A stretch of 7,400 bases of DNA from Candidatus Falkowiibacteriota bacterium (GTDB lineage: Bacteria > Patescibacteriota > Patescibacteriia > Patescibacteriales > UBA12075), in contig QMNH01000047.1 of assembly GCA_003647675.1 (NCBI GenBank), forward strand, positions 1 to 7,400, read 5' to 3'. The position numbers and the translations under genes are program-made. This document shows, piece by piece, positions 1 through 4,590 of the stretch. The notes beneath the pieces are model-generated. The model was given only the letters and a program-made list of their open reading frames with translations. It was not told the origin of the DNA and searched no databases. Position 1 is the stretch's first letter; each line of letters opens with the position of its first letter.

Positions 1-303
1 GTAAATATAAGCCACTGACAATGGCTTGCCGCATATTTGGCATACATGAATTTTGGTGGGATGTAATAAAACCGCTATCTTGGCATAGCATCCGGGTTTA
101 ATCTCAATATTATATCTTTTACATTGTTTGTCCCACCAGACTCTTCGTTTTTTTCCATTTTCTGATTTGCCAGTAACAACCCATTTAACTTCTCCATTTT
201 TTGATAATTCAAAAAACAGCCCTTTGTAGTTTGGGTGTGCGGTTATAAATTTGGTATAAGCAGTAAAATTTTTGTGCCAAGTTCTATTTTCTTTCTTAGC
301 CAT
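1..303 (-). CDS. Type IIS restriction endonuclease, Alw26I/Eco31I/Esp3I-like (N-terminal part)
   Basis: The minus strand from 303 to the window edge is open for 101 codons starting ATG GCT AAG, so the gene is cut by the left edge. Its N-terminus carries WHKNF, HPNYKGL, KWVVTGKS, a WWDK segment, HPTKIHVCQICGK (paired cysteines that could bind zinc) and LSVAYIY. As I recall the family, this order of short motifs matches the start of Alw26I/Eco31I/Esp3I type II endonucleases, which cut outside a short asymmetric site; that match is from memory, not a search. The catalytic domain is not in view. The start is fixed by position: the preceding regulator's stop lies one base upstream (TAA T ATG), so the two are probably cotranscribed and coupled in translation. 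No ribosome binding site is visible. The cognate methyltransferase would be expected to the left, outside the window. Another type of nuclease with a similar CxxC N-terminus is possible. Confidence 0.6.
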   Translation of the reverse strand, partial: MAKKENRTWHKNFTAYTKFITAHPNYKGLFFELSKNGEVKWVVTGKSENGKKRRVWWDKQCKRYNIEIKPGCYAKIAVLLHPTKIHVCQICGKPLSVAYIY

Positions 304-304
304 A

Positions 305-523
305 TTATAAAAAAAAATTAATTGTTTTTTTATATAATTTCGCGAATTGTTTTAATTCAATAATATCAATCCTTTGTTCTGCGCTTTCAGCTTTTGAAAT
401 ATATGATTGAGGTTTATTAATTTTTTCGGCAACCTCTTTTTGCGTAAAACCGATTTCAGTTCTCGCAATCTTAAGCTTTTCGGCAATTTGTCTATATTCG
501 TTTTGATGTATTGCTTTAGTCAT
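305..523 (-). CDS. XRE-family HTH regulator, controller-like protein of a restriction system
   Basis: This 72-aa protein is essentially one Cro/C1-type helix-turn-helix domain (about residues 13-68). Helix 2 is TQKEVAEKI, the turn and recognition helix are NKPQSYISKAE, and ESAEQRIDIIEL follows, a common form in small XRE regulators. Its size and position one base upstream of a restriction endonuclease gene match controller (C) proteins, which time restriction expression by binding operators in front of their own gene. The 56-bp region upstream of its start holds a 15-bp palindrome and a related imperfect inverted repeat that would suit such a dimer. No Shine-Dalgarno is visible before the ATG, as for most genes here. 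The HTH call is firm from sequence; the role as restriction controller is inferred from context. An ordinary autorepressor of the integrated element is the main alternative. Confidence 0.8.
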   Translation of the reverse strand: MTKAIHQNEYRQIAEKLKIARTEIGFTQKEVAEKINKPQSYISKAESAEQRIDIIELKQFAKLYKKTINFFL

Positions 524-579
524 ATTTATATGATATATTCAAAATAAGAATATTCAAAATTTGAATAATTATAAATTCT
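524..579. promoter_or_regulatory. Divergent promoter/operator region with C-box-like palindrome
   Basis: The gap between two divergent genes contains a perfect odd palindrome at 552-566, ATTCAAA-A-TTTGAAT. A second, imperfect dyad lies beside it at 536-552, with TATTC and GAATA separated by 7 bases. The 11-mer ATATTCAAAAT occurs twice, at 535-545 and 550-560, a 15-bp phase. TATAAT lies on the minus strand at 573-568 and could serve the regulator; TATGAT lies on the plus strand at 529-534 and could serve the 87-aa gene. Repeated dyads between divergent promoters beside an XRE gene suggest autoregulation plus control of the divergent gene. The repeats are seen; their function is inferred. Confidence 0.55.
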
Positions 580-843
580 ATGAAAACCGCAAAAACAATG
601 TATGGGCTGGAATATAAATCATATGACGGAAACCGTACATTTGATATTTTTGAAATATTTAGCAAAGCGGAAAAGCGCGCTGAAAAAATTGATAAACTAG
701 ACTATCAATACGCGCCTCTTTTTATCTTTAAAGCTGAATTTAATCCAAAAAGGATTTATACGGAAAACGGAGCATGGAATTATGATGACTGCATGGACAC
801 ATTGGATTATAACACTATAAAAATTTTAAAGCACTTATCGTGA
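580..843 (+). CDS. Hypothetical protein, 87 aa, divergent from the restriction regulator
   Basis: I do not recognise this protein. It is an 87-aa, soluble-looking chain with no signal peptide, membrane segment or cysteine cluster; its single Cys is in DDCMD near residue 71. It is rich in aromatic residues, with many Tyr and Phe spread through it, plus lysine and acidic residues. The middle, from FDIFEIFSKAEKRAEKIDKL, looks like a strand followed by a helix, and LFIFKAEFNPKRIY looks like a strand pair, so a small alpha/beta fold is plausible. ATG at 580 gives the longest frame; ATG at 598 (MYGLEYKSYDG) is an equally reasonable start because neither has a Shine-Dalgarno. It ends in TGA. It shares a 56-bp control region with the controller-like gene, so it may be regulated together with the restriction system. 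An accessory, anti-restriction or unrelated element function cannot be told apart from sequence. Confidence 0.6.
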   Translation: MKTAKTMYGLEYKSYDGNRTFDIFEIFSKAEKRAEKIDKLDYQYAPLFIFKAEFNPKRIYTENGAWNYDDCMDTLDYNTIKILKHLS

Positions 844-851
844 AGTTAATT

Positions 852-950
852 ATTAGAAGCAATTATAAGCAAATAGAAATTTTGGCTAAGATTAAGTATT
901 TTTAAAGACCCAAAAACCGTATAGATATTATAAGCAATTATAAGCAAATA
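852..950. repeat. Pair of 24-bp direct repeats, each an internal 10-bp tandem duplication
   Basis: Two 24-bp copies lie at 852-875 and 927-950, starting 75 bp apart and differing at one base (ATTAGAAGCA versus ATTATAAGCA in the first half). Each copy is two adjacent 10-mers of the form ATTATAAGCA plus AATA, so there are four 10-bp units in total. The second copy ends on the A of the ATG at 950. The layout resembles an iteron or operator pair in front of the small broken gene and the recombinase. Function is unknown. Confidence 0.6.
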
Positions 951-1108
951 TGGATAATAAACAAAATAAAATAATCATAGACGCGCTTGAAGAAGCTGAA
1001 CATCTTTTATCAGAAGAATATCAATCTGTCGCAGATGATGATTTGCGCTAGAGATATGACGGTGTACTGGAAAAACTTAAAATAACAATAAATCAAGTTA
1101 AAAAATAA
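950..1108 (+). pseudogene. Small gene upstream of the recombinase, broken by an in-frame TAG
   Basis: From ATG at 950 the frame encodes 33 residues (MDNKQNKIIIDALEEAEHLL, then SEEYQSVADDDLR), meets TAG at 1049-1051, and continues in the same frame for 18 codons (RYDGVLEKLKITINQVKK) to TAA at 1106-1108. The two parts read as one helical charged protein of about 52 aa. A CAG to TAG change would explain the stop, since DDLRQRYDGVLEKL reads naturally. It ends 11 bp before the recombinase start, so it was probably part of the same transcript. I do not know its function. The alternatives are a real 33-aa product or stop-codon readthrough; a simple nonsense mutation is likelier because the next gene carries one too. 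Confidence 0.55.
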
Positions 1109-1119
1109 AATAAAAAAAT

Positions 1120-2619
1120 ATGAAGGAGGCAATCATTTACGTTAGAGTATCTTCTCGCGAACAAAAACAAGAAGGCTACTCTATCCCAGCTCAAAGAAAA
1201 TTACTTAAAGAATATGCCAAGGCAAATGATTTTGATATTGTAAAAGAATTTGAAGACGATGAAACCGCCAAGAGCGCCGGTCGGACCGGGTTTGGGCAGA
1301 TGATTGAATTTATCAAAGAGAACAAAAACGTTAAAAGCATACTCGTAGAAAAAACCGATCGGCTTTACCGTAATTTCAAAGACTACGTCACTATTGACGA
1401 GCTTGATGTTACGGTTTTTTAAATTAAGGAAAATGAGCAAATTGGCAACGGCGCTAACTCGCACCAGAAATTTATGCACGGTATTAAAGTTTTGATGGCT
1501 AAAAATTACGTTGATAATTTAAGCGAAGAAGTAAAAAAAGGCCAACGTGAAAAAGCAAGTAATGGATATTTTCCTGGTACACCGTCAGTTGGTTATAAAC
1601 TAGAAAAAATCGAGGGCAAGAGTCGGGCAATAGTTGACGAAAAAAATAAGCATTTGCCGATAAAGATGTTTGAGTATTACGCTACTGGGCATTATTCACT
1701 TTTAACTTTAACTGCCAAAGTGAAAGAAGATGGTCTGATGACCGGAATTTATCCGCACCATTCAAAAATGAAAATATTAACTAAGGCTTCGGCGCATCGG
1801 ATTTTGCACAATCCTTTCTATGTCGGCGATTTTGTTTGGAATAAAAAAAGATACAAAGGTTCTCATGAACCATTAATATCTAAAGAGTTGTGGAACAAGG
1901 TCCAAACCGTGCTTAGTCGGTACGAAAACAAAAGTGGAGCCTATAAATTCCGCGACAATTTGGCCATGTTTCCATTCAAGCGTCTTTTGACCTGTGGTGA
2001 ATGCGGTCGAAGTATAACGGCTGAAAAGAAAGTTAAAAAATTTGGCAAAGAATATACCTATTATCGTTGTACAAAATACAACACAAATTGTCAACAAAAA
2101 AATATTAGCGAAAAAGAACTTGACCGCCAGATGCAGGAGTCGCTGAACGGCCTCAAAGTGCCAGCAGAAACGCAGTTGAGTATATCCGAGGGCCTGAAGA
2201 AGTCTTTTGAGTTCAAGCGTGGCACAGAGGATGTTTCTTGGCAAAATTTGGAAAAGAAAAAAAAGGATCTGGAAGAAAAAATGGCCATCCTTTATGAAGA
2301 CCGACTGAACAAAATTATAACCCCGGAATTTTATCAAAATAAGTTCGCTGAATGTGCGTCCGAAGTCGAAAGCCTAGACGTAAAAATCAGCCACTATACT
2401 CAGGCGAATATAAACTTTTATGTTTTCGGCATGAAAATTTTAGAACTCGCTGATAACGTTGGTTTTCTTTATGAAAATGCAAATCCGGACGAAAAACAGG
2501 AACTAATGAATTTCCTACTATCGAACTCCAAGCTAAAGGACAAAAAAATGCTAATCTCATACAAAAAACCCTTCGATGCGATACATCAAAGGGTCAAGTG
2601 TTTCGATATGCGGGAGTGA
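1120..2619 (+). pseudogene. Large serine recombinase (site-specific integrase), split by an in-frame stop
   Basis: The full frame would be 499 aa. The N-terminal part (codons 1-100) is the resolvase catalytic domain: YVRVSSREQ gives the nucleophile, probably Ser11, with Arg9, and VEKTDRLYRNFKDYV holds the active-site arginines. Codon 101 is TAA (1420-1422). After it the same frame continues with IKENEQIGNGANSHQKF and then the recombinase domain (KFMHGIKVLMAKNYVDNLSE onward). Next come a zinc ribbon (CGEC at about residues 292-295, further cysteines at about 317 and 324), a coiled coil, and a C-terminus with SYKKPFD. No frame change is needed, so a single-codon nonsense change inactivates an otherwise complete integrase; a fragment from ATG at 1474 (381 aa) is open but lacks catalytic residues. 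The last codons, CGG GAG TGA, lie in the antisense of a tRNA-Asp acceptor stem. An AAGGAGG at 1123-1129 is inside the coding start and is probably fortuitous. Confidence 0.85.
2563..2593 (-). terminator. Intrinsic terminator downstream of tRNA-Asp, inside the recombinase 3' end
   Basis: Read on the minus strand, CCCTTTGATG (2593-2584), loop TATCG and CATCGAAGGG (2578-2569) form a 10-bp stem with one G-U pair, followed by six T residues (2568-2563). It starts 17 nt after the tRNA 3' end, where a tRNA terminator is expected. On the plus strand the same bases encode the KKPFDAIHQR segment of the recombinase. Confidence 0.7.
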
Positions 2620-2685
2620 CGAGGCTCGAACTCGCGACCTCTTGCGTGACAGGCAAGCGCTCTAACCAAACTGAGCTACACCCCC
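2611..2685 (-). tRNA. tRNA-Asp (anticodon GTC)
   Basis: The minus strand folds as a standard cloverleaf of 75 nt. The acceptor GGGGGTG pairs with CACTCCC (one G-U), followed by T8 A9 and a D arm GCTC...GAGC. The anticodon stem CTTGC/GCAAG encloses the loop CTGTCAC, giving anticodon GTC (2650-2648). The T arm is GCGAG-TTCGAGC-CTCGT. The discriminator is G (2611), as expected for Asp; CCA is not encoded. Its last nine bases overlap the end of the recombinase frame on the other strand. A TATAAA lies seven bases before the 5' end on the minus strand (2698-2693) and may be its -10 element. Confidence 0.95.
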
Positions 2686-2698
2686 GGACAATTTTATA

Positions 2699-2716
2699 TT
2701 TAAAATTTAAAATTTA
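2699..2716. repeat. Short AT heptad repeat (TTTAAAA)
   Basis: TTTAAAA occurs twice in tandem (2699-2712), followed by TTTA. It is a minor 7-bp-period tract immediately upstream of the tRNA-Asp gene. It could be plain AT-rich promoter DNA. Confidence 0.4.
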
Positions 2717-2805
2717 TACATCAACATGCAAAAAATAAAATAGTCTTTTCCTCGACTATCTAGGAAAATCCTAACATAAAAATAAATAATAGTCAATTAT
2801 TTTGA

Positions 2806-2834
2806 TTGACATAATCTTTATTATATGATATTGT
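2806..2834 (+). promoter_or_regulatory. Promoter-like sequence P1 upstream of nusA
   Basis: TTGACA at 2806-2811, a 17-bp spacer, and TATTGT at 2829-2834 preceded by TG (2826-2827) form an extended -10 promoter. Transcription would start near 2841, exactly at the base of the following terminator hairpin. The -35 box overlaps an inverted repeat, GTCAAT (2792-2797) and ATTGAC (2805-2810), which could be an operator. Confidence 0.5.
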
Positions 2835-2840
2835 AATATT

Positions 2841-2874
2841 AAGCTAGTAGTCAATTGATATACTAGCTTTTTTT
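2841..2874 (+). terminator. Intrinsic terminator in the nusA leader
   Basis: AAGCTAGTA (2841-2849) pairs perfectly with TACTAGCTT (2861-2869) around an 11-nt loop, and the run of seven T residues at 2868-2874 begins within the 3' arm. The stem is AT-rich, so strength is uncertain. It would stop plus-strand transcripts coming from the recombinase side or from P1. On the minus strand no T-run follows, so it acts in one direction. Confidence 0.6.
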
Positions 2875-2893
2875 ATTAAATTAAAATATAGCG

Positions 2894-2902
2894 TGATATA
2901 CT
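2894..2902 (+). promoter_or_regulatory. Extended -10 promoter P2 for nusA
   Basis: TG at 2894-2895 followed by A and TATACT at 2897-2902 is a good extended -10 element; no clear -35 box lies upstream. It sits after the leader terminator. Transcription would begin near 2909, giving a short leader of about 28 nt to the preferred nusA start at 2937. Confidence 0.45.
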
Positions 2903-2936
2903 GCATTATATATGCCGTATGTCGCTCAATAAAAAT

Positions 2937-4487
2937 ATGTCAGATTTAAGCAACGCGATAAAACAAATATGCGAGGAAAAGGGTTTAAGTTATGAGGCGG
3001 TTTTGACTACTATAGAGTCGGCTTTGTCCGCGGCTTACCGCAAGGATTTTGGCAAGAAAAACCAGAATGTACAGGTTGAATTTGATCCGGAAACGGGAAA
3101 TTCAAAAGTTTTTGATATTAAAACCATTGTCGAGGATCTGCCGGAAGTAGAAGAAGAGGAAGAATTAGTAGGCGAAGGAGAGGTTGAAAAAGATTTTAAA
3201 GAAAAAGAACCAGAAAAGAAAAAAAAATCAAAAAAAGATATCAAAGAGGAAGCCAAAAGCAAAGAAGGGGTCGTGGCCAGCGAAGAAGAGCCGGAAGAAG
3301 AGGAGAGAAAATTTAATCCAAAAACCGAAATTCAGATAAGCGACGCGAAATTAATTAAAAAAACTTCTAAAATCGGCCACGAACTAAAAGTAAAACTGGA
3401 AATCCCCGACACTTATGGCCGGATGGCGGCTCAAACCGCTAAACAGGTAATAATCCAAAGGCTGCGCGAAGCGGAAAGAGAGATGATTTTTAATGATTTT
3501 AAAGATAAAGAAAATGAAGTAATAAGCGGCGTAGTTCAGCGCCGGGAAGGTAAAATAGTGCTTATAGATTTAGGAAAAACGGTCGGTGTTTTGCCGCAGG
3601 AAGAGATGATTCCGGGCGAAGTTTACAAGTCGGGCGACAGAATAAAGGTTTTTGTTAAAGAAGTCGGCTTAAAATCTAAGGGGCCGGAAATAATATTATC
3701 AAGAACCTCCGAGGAAATATTGAAAAAAGTTTTTTATTTGGAAATTCCGGAAATTTCAAACGGATTAATCGAGATAAAGGTGGTGGCGCGCGAGGCTGGA
3801 TTTCGTTCCAAGGTCGCGGTTTGGACCGATTCGGACAATGTTGACCCGATTGGTTCTTGTGTTGGACAGAGAGGCGCGCGCATCCAGACTGTTATAAGCG
3901 AGCTCGGAGGAGAGAAAGTTGATATTATAATGTATGACGAAGATCCGGTAAAATTTATCGCTAACGCTTTATCTCCGGCTAAAATTATAAATATTGATAT
4001 TAAAGAAAAAGAAAAAAAAGCAATTGTTAAAGTTATGGGAGACCAATTGTCTTTAGCGATTGGCAAAGGCGGCCAAAATGCCCGTTTAGCGGCAAAGTTA
4101 ACCGGTTGGAAAATTGATATTATGGAAGAAAAAGCCAAACAAGCCGCGGAATCAGTAGAAACTGAACCGGAAGCAGATAAAGAAAGCAAGGAAACTGCGG
4201 GGAAAGAAAGCAAGAAAACAGAAGAGAAAGAAAACAAAAAAACAAGAAAGCAAGAAAGCAAAGATAAGAAAGAGAAGAAAGAAGATAAAAAAGTTGAGAA
4301 GAAAGAAAAAACAGAAAAGCAAGAAAGCAAGAAAACTGAAGAGAAAGAAAATAAGAAAACCCATTCGGCAAGCTCAGGGCAGGCAAAAAAACCCATTCAA
4401 CAGGTTCAGGGCAGGCAAGAAAGCAAGGAAAAAAAGGAAAAAAGCAAAGAAGACGAAAAAGCAAAAAATAAAGAAGAAAAAAAGTAA
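2937..4487 (+). CDS. nusA: Transcription termination/antitermination factor NusA
   Basis: NusA binds RNA polymerase and nascent RNA in the cytoplasm and modulates pausing, termination and antitermination. From ATG 2937 the protein is 516 aa: an N-terminal polymerase-binding domain (about 1-160), an S1 domain beginning VISGVVQRREGKIVLIDLG (about 195-258), KH1 with VGQRGARIQTV (about 309) and KH2 with AIGKGGQNARLAAKL (about 375). ATG 2919 is in frame and adds MSLNKN; I prefer 2937 because MSDLSNAIKQICEEKG lines up with usual NusA starts. Neither has a Shine-Dalgarno. Two oddities are a Glu/Lys-rich insertion at about 69-125, inside the N-terminal domain, and a Lys/Glu-rich tail of about 115 residues (399-516). 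The tail contains a duplicated 13-residue unit (424-436 and 463-475) and a stretch encoded by intergenic-type repeats (476-493). It has no recognisable AR1/AR2 acidic repeats of the E. coli type. P1, the leader terminator and P2 precede it. Confidence 0.97.
   Translation: MSDLSNAIKQICEEKGLSYEAVLTTIESALSAAYRKDFGKKNQNVQVEFDPETGNSKVFDIKTIVEDLPEVEEEEELVGEGEVEKDFKEKEPEKKKKSKKDIKEEAKSKEGVVASEEEPEEEERKFNPKTEIQISDAKLIKKTSKIGHELKVKLEIPDTYGRMAAQTAKQVIIQRLREAEREMIFNDFKDKENEVISGVVQRREGKIVLIDLGKTVGVLPQEEMIPGEVYKSGDRIKVFVKEVGLKSKGPEIILSRTSEEILKKVFYLEIPEISNGLIEIKVVAREAGFRSKVAVWTDSDNVDPIGSCVGQRGARIQTVISELGGEKVDIIMYDEDPVKFIANALSPAKIINIDIKEKEKKAIVKVMGDQLSLAIGKGGQNARLAAKLTGWKIDIMEEKAKQAAESVETEPEADKESKETAGKESKKTEEKENKKTRKQESKDKKEKKEDKKVEKKEKTEKQESKKTEEKENKKTHSASSGQAKKPIQQVQGRQESKEKKEKSKEDEKAKNKEEKK
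4206..4361 (+). repeat. Duplicated 39-bp coding units in the nusA tail
   Basis: The 13 residues ESKKTEEKENKKT are encoded twice, at 4206-4244 and 4323-4361, 117 bp apart, with only a few silent base differences. This shows local duplication within the lysine/glutamate-rich tail. The surrounding plus strand (about 4170-4360) is almost all purine. Confidence 0.65.
4360..4416 (+). repeat. Two REP-like 25-bp repeats embedded in the nusA coding tail
   Basis: Copies at 4360-4384 and 4392-4416 share the frame CCCATTC..CA.G.TCAGGGCAGGC and are separated by seven A residues. The core resembles the CCCTTCGACAGGCTCAGGG type of dispersed repeat seen in intergenic DNA of many bacteria, including CPR genomes. 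With a 32-bp period the two copies are read in different frames, as HSASSGQA and PIQQVQGRQ. Those residues interrupt the lysine/glutamate composition on both sides. Confidence 0.65.
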
Positions 4488-4541
4488 TTTATATTATTAT
4501 TAATTATTTAATTTTTTTCATAATTCAAGCATAAATATTGT

Positions 4542-4590
4542 GTTACGCGTTACGCGTTATGAGCTATGAGTTATGCGTTATGAGCTATGA
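4542..4590 (+). repeat. Heptanucleotide tandem array ending in the ppaC start codon
   Basis: Seven perfect-phase 7-mers occur in the order GTTACGC, GTTACGC, GTTATGA, GCTATGA, GTTATGC, GTTATGA, GCTATGA. The last six form two 21-bp blocks (4549-4569 and 4570-4590) differing at one base. The ATG at 4587 that starts ppaC is inside the last unit. Five of the units contain an ATG, in rotating frames; the one at 4580 opens a four-codon frame that stops at 4592-4594, overlapping the start of ppaC. Confidence 0.85.

Larger units (their letters stand above)
1..2650. mobile_element. Right end of an integrated element at tRNA-Asp, carrying restriction cargo (partial)
   Basis: The stretch combines restriction and controller genes, an orphan gene, a small broken gene and a large serine recombinase whose 3' end overlaps the 3' end of tRNA-Asp. 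Beyond the tRNA the window turns to housekeeping genes. A recombinase abutting a tRNA 3' end is the classic arrangement of an integrated element that restores the tRNA. The left end and its att copy are outside the window, and I found no second copy of the tRNA 3' sequence here, so the right boundary near 2611-2650 is approximate and the whole call is inference. Confidence 0.5.

Noticed and set aside
844..1119. CRISPR array from the repeated 24-mers
   Set aside because: There are only two copies, with internal tandem structure and no regular spacer series or cas genes.
1123..1137. AAGGAGG as Shine-Dalgarno for a start inside the recombinase N-terminus
   Set aside because: The only codons at suitable spacing are ATC or ATT, and a later start would remove part of the first strand before YVRVS. 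It is most simply the codons for Lys-Glu-Ala.
950..1422. Alternative genetic code with TAG or TAA as sense
   Set aside because: TAA ends nusA, the 65-aa gene and the regulator, and TAG ends tig. The large housekeeping genes show no internal stops, so recoding is not supported.
1120..1480. Frameshift between the two recombinase parts
   Set aside because: 1120 and 1474 are in the same frame and the residues between them (IKENEQIGNGANSHQKF) read correctly, so the lesion is a nonsense codon, not an indel.
2731..2760. Minus-strand terminator with stem ATAGTC/GACTAT and T-rich tail
   Set aside because: The stem is only 6 bp, and no minus-strand gene lies upstream of it, since the tRNA begins beyond it. 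It may be chance or part of the promoter region.
3734..4464. Long minus-strand frames opposite nusA
   Set aside because: They are the antisense of the Lys/Glu-rich tail and give Phe/Leu/Ser-rich low-complexity translations, a known shadow of purine-rich coding DNA.
4294..4503. 69-aa plus-strand frame in the nusA tail
   Set aside because: It is an out-of-frame reading of the same A-rich repeats, almost only Lys and Arg, with no signal of its own.
4488..4520. Terminator after nusA at the T-run
   Set aside because: Only a weak pure A/T inverted repeat precedes the T-run; no GC-containing stem is present.
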